33,004 nt of DNA from Tritrichomonas musculus (lineage: Eukaryota; Parabasalia; Tritrichomonadida; Tritrichomonadidae): the NCBI GenBank assembly GCA_039105265.1, contig JAPFFF010000184.1:1-33004 (forward strand). Reading direction: 5' to 3'. The position numbers and the translations under genes are program-made. The notes below the pieces were generated by a model. It searched no databases and had not been told where the DNA came from. It was given only the letters and a program-made list of their open reading frames with translations. Below are positions 16,709 to 22,882 of this stretch, one piece after another; the first letter of the stretch is position 1, and each line of letters starts with the position of its first letter.

Positions 16709-17275
16709 ATGTCAAACGCACAATTTTGGAAAGACAGAGTATCACAATACCCAAACAGACGAAAAATTACAAATTTATCTACAGGCGAAATCACCACAGT
16801 AAAAATAGACAGAGACGAAGGAACCATAGATGAAGAAGGAACAGTATTTAATGCCGAAAATATGAATAAAATAGTAGATTTAATATACCCAATCGGAGCT
16901 ATTTATATGAGCGTTAATTCTATAAGTCCACAGACATTATTTGGAGGCTCGTGGGAACAAATACAAGATAAGTTTTTATTAGCCTCAGGAAGTACATACA
17001 GTGCAGGGTCTACAGGCGGAGCGTCTTCGCACACACATACAACGCAGAACCACACATTAACTATTGAAGAAATTCCCAGTCACTCACACAATTTTAATAG
17101 TGCGGCTGATGAAAGTAGCACATCTTTGTGGTCTTATACAGCTACTTATAGGACTGCTTCTAAAGGTCAAACGGATACTACAGGCGGTGGACAGCCTCAT
17201 AATCACGGTGACACGGGTCAAGCGTCTAATTTACCGCCTTATTTATCAGTCTATGTCTGGAAAAGAACTTCATAA
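16709..17275 (+). CDS. Phage tail-collar / receptor-binding protein
   Basis: A 188-aa protein after AAGGAGGAAT. The N-terminus (FWKDRVSQYPNRRKITNL) is shared with the next gene's N-terminus, so it is probably a common attachment segment. The C-terminus is the phage collar domain: DLIYPIGAIYMSVN and TLFGGSWEQIQDKFLL (about 58-95), then a histidine-rich stretch with SHTHTTQNH, IPSHSHNF and PHNHG, and the end LPPYLSVYVWKRTS. In such fibres the paired histidines bind metal along a trimer axis. Likely host-surface binding. Confidence 0.82.
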   Translation: MSNAQFWKDRVSQYPNRRKITNLSTGEITTVKIDRDEGTIDEEGTVFNAENMNKIVDLIYPIGAIYMSVNSISPQTLFGGSWEQIQDKFLLASGSTYSAGSTGGASSHTHTTQNHTLTIEEIPSHSHNFNSAADESSTSLWSYTATYRTASKGQTDTTGGGQPHNHGDTGQASNLPPYLSVYVWKRTS

Positions 17276-17299
17276 TTAAATTAAAAAAGGAGGGATTTC

Positions 17300-18001
17300 A
17301 TGGGAGGAACTTATCAACTAAGTAAATTTGAAGATAGAATGTCACAGTACCCAACAAGGCGGAAACTTATACATAGCCCGTCAGACGAAGATAATGTTTA
17401 CACAGTGCAAAGAGATGAAGGAACAATTACTCGAGAAGGAATAGCATTTAGTGCTGATTTTATGAATAAGTTTGACCGAAAAATAGCAGACATGTTCCCG
17501 ATAAGTGTTGAAAACGGAGGAACAGGCGCAAATACAGGAATTAAGGCATTAAATAATTTGGGTCTTTACATTTCGTCAGGTCAGTTTATACCAAAGATAG
17601 TATCTAATAATCCTAATTCAAATGAGATTAAATATACCCTATCAAATGGTTCAGAACAAGGATATGAGTTGGGATATTACTATAGAATCGGGAATATCTG
17701 TCAAATAAATGTAAACATAAAAGTATACGTTACAGACACAGGTAAAAGAGGGTCTGAAAACGCATATCTGGCAGTTCAGGAACTACCTTTTCAGTCGCAA
17801 TCCGATGTGCTTTCTCAGCCCTTATCTGTCGGGGAATTGTCATCTTTTGATGTACTTCAAAGCGAAGGTGGACTTGCCACAATATCAACAAATTCAAGAA
17901 AAATAACTCTTTTGCAATCATCAGGACAAGTAGCACAATGGTTTAAGAATTCCGGTAATTGGATCTGGATTAGAGTTGGTGGTACTTATTTATGCAATTA
18001 G
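17300..18001 (+). CDS. Phage tail fibre protein
   Basis: A 233-aa protein after GGAGGGATTTC. Its start repeats the attachment segment of the preceding gene (KFEDRMSQYPTRRKL against FWKDRVSQYPNRRKI). Residue 70 onward has the classic fibre motif VENGGTGANT, then a beta-rich C-terminal domain ending IWIRVGGTYLCN. It looks like a second fibre that shares its base with the collar protein, giving two tips of different specificity. Confidence 0.7.
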   Translation: MGGTYQLSKFEDRMSQYPTRRKLIHSPSDEDNVYTVQRDEGTITREGIAFSADFMNKFDRKIADMFPISVENGGTGANTGIKALNNLGLYISSGQFIPKIVSNNPNSNEIKYTLSNGSEQGYELGYYYRIGNICQINVNIKVYVTDTGKRGSENAYLAVQELPFQSQSDVLSQPLSVGELSSFDVLQSEGGLATISTNSRKITLLQSSGQVAQWFKNSGNWIWIRVGGTYLCN

Positions 18002-18051
18002 AGATTAAAAATATGCGTTGTATTAACAAAGTCAAATAAAAACAGTTTTTT

Positions 18052-18082
18052 CCGTATATATGAGGGCATCTCATATGTGCGG
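18052..18082 (+). terminator. Hairpin between fibre and lysis genes
   Basis: A 13-bp stem with G-T pairs, CCGTATATATGAG / CTCATATGTGCGG, with a 5-nt loop, followed by ATATTTTAATG. It could end most fibre transcripts or let a fraction read into the lysis genes. Confidence 0.5.
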
Positions 18083-18124
18083 ATATTTTAATGTCAAAAA
18101 TTAAATTAGTCGGAGGAGATAAAA

Positions 18125-18406
18125 ATGGAAAACAGTATTTCAGAGTTTATCACAGAAAAAAGTTTAATGAATTTAGGGTCATGTGCATTGATTTGTGCGG
18201 TAATTACTGAATCTTTTAAGATGTTTTTAAGTGTAGATCCAATAATTATCAATTTAGTTGTAGCTATGGTGTTAAGCCTATCTAAATTATTGATTTCAGA
18301 GGATTTTACGGTTAAAAATATAATTTTATCTATCATAAATATTTTCCCGATAGCACTAACCGCCAGTGGTGGATATGACATTTTAAAAGATATCATACAG
18401 AAATGA
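18125..18406 (+). CDS. Phage holin-like protein
   Basis: ATG 18125 follows CGGAGGAGAT. A 93-aa protein with an N-terminal soluble helix, two or three hydrophobic segments (about 16-38, 42-56, 65-83) and a short charged tail ending DIIQK. Size, topology and place before the endolysin fit a holin that times lysis by opening the membrane. Its stop overlaps the next start (ATGA). Confidence 0.65.
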   Translation: MENSISEFITEKSLMNLGSCALICAVITESFKMFLSVDPIIINLVVAMVLSLSKLLISEDFTVKNIILSIINIFPIALTASGGYDILKDIIQK

Positions 18407-18714
18407 GGAATGAATTAATGGATACTTACCATGAGACTGTTCGCAGCAAAATTTTTAAAAATGAAAATCCAAATTTAGCTTTGGAGTGGGAAGATAGTGA
18501 AGGGTATGCTCATAAGGAAATTATCAGAAAAAAAGATATTATTAAAGTGTATATGGTTATTGATGGCGAAAATACGTTAGTTATAGATACTGTCCTTCCA
18601 AGCAGTGTATATAAAATGCATACCATAGAAATTAACGGGAGTAGCCATTTTATATACCACCTTTATGCGAAATTAACAAATTGGCTTAATTGTGACCACT
18701 TTAAAGCATATTAG
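18403..18714 (+). CDS. Hypothetical phage protein coupled to the holin
   Basis: 103 aa from ATG 18403, overlapping the holin stop as ATGA; a second in-frame ATG at 18418 is also possible. The protein is soluble, has no recognised motif and contains no membrane segment. Position inside the lysis operon suggests an antiholin or lysis-timing role, but nothing in the sequence proves it. Confidence 0.5.
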   Translation: MRNELMDTYHETVRSKIFKNENPNLALEWEDSEGYAHKEIIRKKDIIKVYMVIDGENTLVIDTVLPSSVYKMHTIEINGSSHFIYHLYAKLTNWLNCDHFKAY

Positions 18715-18735
18715 ACAGAAAAGAGGAGAATACGT

Positions 18736-19335
18736 GTGTTTAGTAGTTTAAAAGAAATAATCAAGGACTTAAAAGACGGAAAAATAGTGTGCTTATCGGA
18801 TAATGAGGACATAGAAAACGAGATAGACATGATGTGTTTGGCAAAGTTCGCTTCGCCTGAAAACATTAATTACATGGCACATTTTGCGTGTGGTTTTATA
18901 TGTTGTGTTCTTCCCCATGATATATGTGTAAAAAAGGGCTTAGATTACTTAAAACAAGAAGGATTAAATCAAGACCACAGAGGAACGCCTTTTTGTGCAT
19001 TTTTAGATTATAAAGATTGTGACACTGGAATATCAGCGTATGAACGATCAAAAACCATAATAAAACTGGCACAAACAAGCAAAGGAAAAAACTGTTTTGT
19101 ACAAGGTCATACACCGGTACTTCATGCTAAAAAAGGATTACTCAGAGAACGTCTGGGACACACGGAAATGTCCAGTGAGTTGTCATTTATGGCAGATTCT
19201 AATGGAACAGCAGTAATATGTGAAGTCTTAAATCATGATGGACATATGCTGAGAGTAAATGACTTTGAAAAGTGGAACAAAGACAAAGGACTAAAACTTT
19301 ACAACATGGAGCAAATGCTCGAAGAAATATTTTAG
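18736..19335 (+). CDS. Divergent RibB-like protein (DHBP synthase fold) in phage lysis region
   Basis: GTG start at 18736 after GAGGAG. The 199-aa protein is alignable with 3,4-dihydroxy-2-butanone 4-phosphate synthase, the riboflavin-pathway enzyme that turns ribulose 5-phosphate into DHBP and formate. Landmarks: DNEDIENEIDM (22-32) for the E. coli DEDRENEGDM loop, CGFICCVL (52-59), TGISAYER (97-104), and RERLGHTEMS (137-146) with the family's GHTE histidine. Differences: the arginine of the acidic loop is isoleucine (I26), its glycine is isoleucine (I30), and the usual YGTGFTVTIEA strand is replaced by FCAFLDYKDC. No other rib gene is nearby, and it lies between holin and endolysin. It may be a repurposed or weakly active enzyme; activity cannot be judged from sequence. 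Confidence 0.8.
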   Translation: MFSSLKEIIKDLKDGKIVCLSDNEDIENEIDMMCLAKFASPENINYMAHFACGFICCVLPHDICVKKGLDYLKQEGLNQDHRGTPFCAFLDYKDCDTGISAYERSKTIIKLAQTSKGKNCFVQGHTPVLHAKKGLLRERLGHTEMSSELSFMADSNGTAVICEVLNHDGHMLRVNDFEKWNKDKGLKLYNMEQMLEEIF

Positions 19336-19348
19336 GGGGTAAAAACAA

Positions 19349-19543
19349 TTGCTGGTACTTTCAAATATGGATATATGGCTGTTTAACCGCATAATATCAA
19401 TGTCTTTATGGATAGTATTTATTGCCCTTATATTGTTTATATTTATGTTTTCTACATATTTTGTCCAAATAACAATAAAAGTTTTTAAAAATGATGATAT
19501 TGAAGATAAAGGAGATAAAAATGATGAACAAAAAAGGAATTGA
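19349..19543 (+). CDS. Small single-span membrane protein of the lysis region
   Basis: TTG start at 19349, with GGGGG 9 nt upstream; ATG 19367 has no such site. 64 aa: hydrophobic segment at about 15-45 (MSLWIVFIALILFIFMFSTY), then a charged tail KNDDIEDKGDKNDEQKRN. It overlaps the endolysin gene by 23 bp, so the two are translationally linked. It may be a second holin or an accessory lysis protein. Confidence 0.5.
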   Translation: MLVLSNMDIWLFNRIISMSLWIVFIALILFIFMFSTYFVQITIKVFKNDDIEDKGDKNDEQKRN

Positions 19544-20324
19544 CGCTAGTAAATGGCAAGGAGAAATAGACTTTCAGAAAGTAAAAAATAATGGAGTAGA
19601 GTTTGTAATAATAAGAGAAGGATATGGGAAAAAATCTCCTACTCAAATAGATAAAAAATTCAAGGTTAATTATGAAATGGCTAAAAGCGTCGGACTTCCT
19701 GTAGGTGTTTACCATTATTCTTATGCAGATTCAGTCTCAGATGCCAAACTTGAAGCTCAGTTTTGCTTAGAAAATATACAAGGAATGAAGCTTGAATATC
19801 CTGTTGTGATCGACATAGAAGATAAAGAAATATTAAAACTTAATAACAGGCAAAGAACAGACAATTTAAAAGCGTTTTGTGAAGAAATGGAAAATGCAGG
19901 ATACTATGCTATGGTTTACTGCAATCTTTATTGGTGGAACAACTATTTATATAAGGAAGAATTGGAAAACAAATATGATTTATGGTTGGCACAGTGGCAG
20001 GTGGAAAACCCTTCTGTTACTTGTGGGATTTGGCAGTATTCAGAAACAGGAAAAATTGATGGTATAAACGGAAATGTAGACTTAAATATTGCTTATAAAG
20101 ATTACCCAAGCATTATGAAATATAACGGTTTAAATGGGTTTAAAAAGCAAGAAACGTCAATCCCAACTACTTATACAACCTATACGGTAGTAAAAGGAGA
20201 CAGTCTTTGGAGTATTGCCCAGAAACTTCTCGGAGACGGGACGAAGTGGCAACAAATTCAAAGTATAAATAGCCTTTCCTCGACTATCATTTATCCAAAT
20301 CAAACTCTTAAAATACCCAAGTAA
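19521..20324 (+). CDS. Endolysin: GH25 lysozyme with LysM domain
   Basis: ATG 19521 (or 19524) follows AAAGGAGATAAAA, better than the ATG at 19491. 267 aa. Residues 4-200 are a glycoside hydrolase family 25 muramidase: KGIDASKWQGEIDF (6-18) with an early aspartate, VGVYHYSYAD (61-70), and the DxE catalytic pair in VVIDIED (95-101; D98, E100), later GIWQYSETGKIDGI. A linker of threonine and proline leads to one LysM module (about 221-267: YTVVKGDSLWSIAQ, IYPNQTLKIPK), which holds the enzyme on peptidoglycan. No signal peptide, so release depends on the holin. Confidence 0.92.
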   Translation: MMNKKGIDASKWQGEIDFQKVKNNGVEFVIIREGYGKKSPTQIDKKFKVNYEMAKSVGLPVGVYHYSYADSVSDAKLEAQFCLENIQGMKLEYPVVIDIEDKEILKLNNRQRTDNLKAFCEEMENAGYYAMVYCNLYWWNNYLYKEELENKYDLWLAQWQVENPSVTCGIWQYSETGKIDGINGNVDLNIAYKDYPSIMKYNGLNGFKKQETSIPTTYTTYTVVKGDSLWSIAQKLLGDGTKWQQIQSINSLSSTIIYPNQTLKIPK

Positions 20325-20348
20325 AAAGTTTTAATTAAGGTTTGATTA

Positions 20349-20357
20349 TGATATAAT
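20349..20357 (+). promoter_or_regulatory. Extended -10 promoter for the small-peptide RNA
   Basis: TGATATAAT (20349-20357) is a perfect TGn-TATAAT extended -10. Predicted transcription start is 20363-20364, exactly at the first base of the long 5' repeat arm that pairs with the 3' end of the RNA. Confidence 0.65.
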
Positions 20358-20392
20358 AAGACAAGGTAATAAGGGTTAATCCTTGATTGATA

Positions 20393-20430
20393 CACCACAC
20401 TCTGGACTTAAAATTTTAGTAGTGGAGGTG
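20393..20430 (+). promoter_or_regulatory. Hairpin sequestering the ribosome binding site
   Basis: CACC-A-CACT (20393-20401) pairs with AGTG-GA-GGTG (20421-20430), which contains the Shine-Dalgarno sequence of the 37-codon ORF. In this form the ribosome cannot load, so translation would need refolding or processing of the RNA. Confidence 0.55.
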
Positions 20431-20435
20431 ATGCC

Positions 20436-20549
20436 ATGAAAAGGGTTATACATAAACTAATCAAGTTGGTTTATAGTTTGTACAAAAAGAAAAAGCAACC
20501 TCAAAACGAGATTGCAATTTCAGTTCAAATAATAATCAACAAGGATTAG
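20436..20549 (+). CDS. Small cationic peptide, candidate type I toxin (37 aa)
   Basis: ATG 20436 follows GGAGGTG at 5 nt. The 37-residue peptide has a basic amphipathic N-terminal helix (KRVIHKLIKLVYSLYKKKK, residues 2-20) and a less charged tail with IAISVQIII; its net charge is about +7. It has no signal peptide or homologue that I can name. The messenger is closed end to end by complementary arms, its ribosome site is in a hairpin, and an antisense RNA is predicted to start at its 3' end. These traits match small membrane-acting type I toxins such as AapA-like peptides, although the peptide itself resembles none I recognise. A short regulatory or leader peptide is the main alternative. Confidence 0.6.
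   Translation: MKRVIHKLIKLVYSLYKKKKQPQNEIAISVQIIINKD
20483..20515 (-). terminator. Antisense terminator inside the peptide ORF
   Basis: On the minus strand GCAATCTC-gtttt-GAGGTTGC (20515-20495) is followed by TTTTTCTTTTTG. This is a canonical intrinsic terminator placed inside a coding sequence but readable only on the antisense strand, where it ends the predicted antitoxin RNA. Confidence 0.7.
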
Positions 20550-20565
20550 TCGAAAACCCTTATTA
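20486..20565 (-). ncRNA. Candidate antisense antitoxin RNA
   Basis: Predicted RNA of about 80 nt on the minus strand, from the promoter at 20571-20599 to the intrinsic terminator at 20483-20515. It is complementary to the last half of the peptide ORF and to the 3' arm of the closing stem, so it would pair with the sense messenger and block its folding or expose it to RNase III. Because of the inverted repeat, its first bases are the same as the messenger's first bases. Not confirmed by RNA data. Confidence 0.6.
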
Positions 20566-20570
20566 CCTTT

Positions 20571-20599
20571 ATTATATGCTAAAAGACAATCAATATCAA
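20571..20599 (-). promoter_or_regulatory. Antisense promoter TTGATA-17-TATAAT
   Basis: On the minus strand, -35 TTGATA (20599-20594), exactly 17 bp, then -10 TATAAT (20576-20571). This is near consensus and stronger than the sense promoter, as expected for an antitoxin RNA made in excess. Start expected at about 20565. Confidence 0.7.
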
Positions 20600-20625
20600 C
20601 AATTAAAATTACCAAAAATAATGAA

Positions 20626-20660
20626 ACCGCTTTGACATTATGAAGTTAAAGCGGTGTTTT
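20626..20660 (+). terminator. Intrinsic terminator downstream of the peptide locus
   Basis: ACCGCTTT (20626-20633) pairs with AAAGCGGT (20648-20655), followed by GTTTT. It would end the plus-strand messenger; the antisense promoter sits just upstream of it. Confidence 0.7.
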
Positions 20661-20679
20661 CATAAAGAATGGAGAATAG

Positions 20680-20802
20680 ATGATGAATGTATCAGATTGT
20701 TTTCTTAAAATCAGAGAAACTTTAGAAAAAATTATTGCACAAATGCCTTATGAAGAAATAGAAAAAATTAAAGAAAAATATAAAGAAACGGAGAATGAAT
20801 AA
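20680..20802 (+). CDS. Small hypothetical protein (40 aa)
   Basis: ATG 20680 (or the next ATG, 20683) follows TGGAGAA. 40 residues, helical and highly charged: VSDCFLKIRETLEKIIAQM then a lysine/glutamate tail. Its stop overlaps the start of the next gene (TAATG), so they are coupled. Not recognised. Confidence 0.5.
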   Translation: MMNVSDCFLKIRETLEKIIAQMPYEEIEKIKEKYKETENE

Positions 20803-20984
20803 TGAATATAGATGTAAAATGCCAAGAATTAAAAAATGAAATAGAAGCGAACACCAAAAGAAGTGAATGTATAAAGTTAAGAGTTAGTCCAATCACGAAA
20901 GGACGGCTTAAAAACACCGCTAATTTACTGAATATTTCCGCAAATGAACTTATCAACTATGTTTTAAACAAAGTATTAATATAG
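20802..20984 (+). CDS. Ribbon-helix-helix-like small protein (60 aa)
   Basis: ATG 20802 shares a base with the preceding stop. The stretch CIKLRVSPITKGRLKNTANL, followed by LNISANELINYVLNKVL, has the pattern of an RHH fold (a beta strand with alternating residues, two helices), the type used by Arc and phage regulators. Probable DNA-binding regulator acting as a dimer. Its target is unknown. Confidence 0.6.
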   Translation: MNIDVKCQELKNEIEANTKRSECIKLRVSPITKGRLKNTANLLNISANELINYVLNKVLI

Positions 20985-21008
20985 AAAATGATTGTTGAGG
21001 GTGAAAAT

Positions 21009-21323
21009 ATGCTTTTAGAAGAACGTCTGGTTAATATAATTAATCACTATGGCTGTAAACATCAAAGCTACAAGCTTGAAGAAGAATGCGAAGAACTAGT
21101 AAAAGCAATACGTGATTGTATAGACTACAAAGAAAATCATGATGTATTTGAAGTAGCGGAAGAAATTGCAGATGTTATGGTTTTAATAAAGCAATTCCAG
21201 ATTAAATTTTCCATACCAAACAAACATATTAAAAATATTATGAAATACAAGGCTCTAAGGCAAGAATACAGAATAAAGCATGAGTGCGACTTATTAGCTA
21301 GTCAAGATGATAATAAAACCTAA
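21009..21323 (+). CDS. MazG-like nucleotide pyrophosphohydrolase
   Basis: I prefer ATG 21009 (104 aa), which has GAGGGTG upstream, to the in-frame ATG at 20988. The all-alpha MazG/dUTPase pattern is visible: KLEEECEELVKAI (an EExxE helix) and, about 25 residues later, FEVAEEIADVMVLIKQF (an ExxxD helix), which bind Mg2+ and nucleotide. Phage-borne MazG-like enzymes hydrolyse unwanted NTPs or ppGpp-like signals. Its presence after the lysis genes is unusual but it belongs to a run of small phage genes. Confidence 0.75.
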   Translation: MLLEERLVNIINHYGCKHQSYKLEEECEELVKAIRDCIDYKENHDVFEVAEEIADVMVLIKQFQIKFSIPNKHIKNIMKYKALRQEYRIKHECDLLASQDDNKT

Positions 21324-21344
21324 AAAATAATAAAAAAGTCCACT

Positions 21345-21422
21345 GGTCACTTGTTTAAAGGAGGTGAACCAATGGGAGTTGTTTTACTGATTATATTCTA
21401 TCGCTTATTTCAGAAATTGTAA
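21345..21422 (+). CDS. Very small hydrophobic ORF with folded leader (16 codons, 21372-21422)
   Basis: ATG 21372 has a perfect AAGGAGGTGA ribosome site. The 16-residue product MGVVLLIIFYRLFQKL is a hydrophobic helix with a basic end. Just upstream GGTCACT (21345-21351) can pair with GGTGAACC (21363-21370), burying part of the ribosome site. It may be a small membrane peptide or leader peptide. A hairpin at 21532-21559 (ATCATTTT...AAAATGGT with CCC/GGG) follows in the otherwise gene-free 21423-21597. Confidence 0.35.
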   Translation, partial: GHLFKGGEPMGVVLLIIFYRLFQKL

Positions 21423-21597
21423 ATAAAGTATTATGAGAATTTATAGTAAATAAATTTTTCAAAAAGAACAAAGAAAGCAACGAATTAGTTTAAAGTCTTC
21501 AACTTTTCTTTCCGCACCTTTTGGTTGTTTTATCATTTTCCCCACTTGGGTAAAATGGTCTGATACCTGATTTTATCAAAAAAAGTAAAGGAGATTT

Positions 21598-21717
21598 ATG
21601 ATTATGATTTCAATTGAAATAATTAAATTCATAGAAAAAACAATTTTATTTGGCATTGAAATATATCTAATGCTTGAAATTTTAAAGGCTATTAAATTTT
21701 TAAAAACTAAGAGATAA
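21598..21717 (+). CDS. Small membrane-type protein (39 aa)
   Basis: ATG 21598 follows AAAGGAGATTT. 39 residues with one long hydrophobic/amphipathic helix (IEKTILFGIEIYLMLEILKA) and a basic end FLKTKR. Single-gene spacing to the next ATG at 21723. Not recognised; may be a small membrane-associated phage peptide. Confidence 0.45.
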   Translation: MIMISIEIIKFIEKTILFGIEIYLMLEILKAIKFLKTKR

Positions 21718-21722
21718 TAACA

Positions 21723-22016
21723 ATGGCTACATCAAACACTTATATAAAAGGAAAGATTAATATGCTTATCAAAAATATTCCAATCAAAGTTAAAAAAGAT
21801 TTGTTAACCTCCAATTTTGAAAAAGTGGCTGAATCTAAAAAATTATGTATTATGTGCTATCAACCACTTGGAGAAAGCAATATAGGGGGTGTAAAGCGTA
21901 CTAAAAAGCAAACATATAATTATTTAAAAGCAAGATCTCTTGACGGAAAGGTTAGATGTCAAGCATGTATGATTAGGTGGCTTAAAAATAAAATTGATGA
22001 AATCTCCGAAGAATGA
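21723..22016 (+). CDS. Small zinc-ribbon protein (97 aa)
   Basis: A basic 97-aa protein with two CxxC pairs: CIMC (about 42-45) and CQAC (about 79-82), the arrangement of a zinc ribbon. Between them is a lysine-rich stretch (GGVKRTKKQTYNYLKARSL). Likely nucleic-acid or protein binding; phage regulators of this size exist, but the family is not identified. It is the last plus-strand gene of module B. Confidence 0.55.
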   Translation: MATSNTYIKGKINMLIKNIPIKVKKDLLTSNFEKVAESKKLCIMCYQPLGESNIGGVKRTKKQTYNYLKARSLDGKVRCQACMIRWLKNKIDEISEE

Positions 22017-22273
22017 ATATCCTAACATCATAGAGTAAAACTTTACAATAAATAAAGTAATCAATATATTTATTGTACAAATAGTATTGATGATAAAAAC
22101 AGATATTGATTTGTTGTATAAAATAATGATTGACTTAATTTTCCATTTTAGTTATATTTGTGGTAATAACAATAATTCAAATAAGCAGTACCTATTTGAA
22201 TTAATTATTTGTTTATTTTAGGGTTATCAATTTTTATTTTGGAATAGTCAGAATAATTACTCTAAATTAGAAT
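22017..22273. other. Gene-free AT-rich region with terminator-like hairpin
   Basis: No ORF supported. AATTCAAATA (22174-22183) and TATTTGAATT (22193-22202) form a perfect 10-bp stem with a 9-nt loop, followed by AT-rich sequence; it sits between convergent genes and may terminate either side weakly. Confidence 0.45.
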
Positions 22274-22882
22274 TTACAATTTAACTTCAATTCTTCTACT
22301 AGACCAAAATGAGGGTTCATAAATTAGTGTTAGATTATTGTCATTTTTAGGCACTTCAAAAATCATTGATCCTGATATTTTTCCGTTCGATGCTAATTTT
22401 CCTGAATCCAATGAATCATCCAGTGAATATGTCTCAGACTCTAAATCTTTTATAGACCCATTACTATCTTTAAGTTTAAAATTATAACTATTGTAATAAA
22501 TTTCACTTTTGGATTTATTTTCAATTTCTACACTTATTTTAATGAATTCTTTCCCTGATTTAGGTACACTAAATTGATTCCCTGTATTGTAATTTCTTTT
22601 TACAGCAATTACAGTTAATTCTTTATCATCAAATGATATAACATCTCCAACTTTGAACTCTTTTTGCTCTTCCATACTTTGAGACGATGAATCTGTAGTA
22701 TTACTTGATAATGAGGATGTTGTACTGTTTTCAGCAACTTTTTTAGGTTCATTATTACCAAAACTTCCCATAATTATTAAACTAAAAATAACAACAATAA
22801 TCCAAAACCACCATTTTTTATAAATAGGTTTTTTAATTTTTTGTCTTATATGATTTTCATTAGTAGTATTGTTTTCTGGCAT
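22274..22882 (-). CDS. Membrane-anchored DUF4352 protein
   Basis: ATG 22882 follows AAAGGGGAAATT. 202 aa: basic N-terminus, one membrane helix (WWFWIIVVIFSLIIMGSFG, about 24-42), a serine/threonine-rich linker (about 50-70) and a C-terminal telokin-like beta sandwich: VGDVISFDDKELTVIAVKR (about 78-96) and EFIKISVEIENKSKSEIYY, typical of DUF4352. Such proteins are often carried next to prophage repressors and may act at the cell surface, for example in excluding other phages; that role is inference. It is on the same strand as the XRE repressor upstream. Confidence 0.75.
   Translation of the reverse strand: MPENNTTNENHIRQKIKKPIYKKWWFWIIVVIFSLIIMGSFGNNEPKKVAENSTTSSLSSNTTDSSSQSMEEQKEFKVGDVISFDDKELTVIAVKRNYNTGNQFSVPKSGKEFIKISVEIENKSKSEIYYNSYNFKLKDSNGSIKDLESETYSLDDSLDSGKLASNGKISGSMIFEVPKNDNNLTLIYEPSFWSSRRIEVKL

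Larger units (their letters stand above)
20363..20569 (+). repeat. Long-range inverted repeat enclosing the peptide ORF
   Basis: AAGGTAATAAGGGTT (20363-20377) and AATCCTTG (20378-20385) are complementary to AACCCTTATTACCTT (20555-20569) and CAAGGATT (20540-20547), in nested order, with a 7-nt bulge on the 3' side only. The transcript would be closed end to end by about 23 bp. This is typical of type I toxin messenger RNAs; a MITE with terminal repeats is an alternative reading. Confidence 0.75.
13000..22016 (+). mobile_element. Prophage module B: rear tape measure, baseplate, fibres, lysis, small genes
   Basis: Plus-strand block oriented opposite to the phage modules on both sides. Parts in order: rear piece of a tape-measure gene, a toxin-antitoxin cassette in antisense, distal-tail-like gene, baseplate hub-like gene, two collar/fibre proteins, holin, RibB-like protein, small membrane protein, endolysin, then very small genes. 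It is incomplete at its left end. Its baseplate genes are unrelated by eye to those of module A, so two phage lineages, or a swapped tail cassette, are involved. Confidence 0.65.

Noticed and set aside
18736-19335. Ordinary riboflavin operon gene
   Set aside because: No ribA, ribD, ribE or ribH nearby, no FMN riboswitch upstream, and the gene lies inside a lysis operon.
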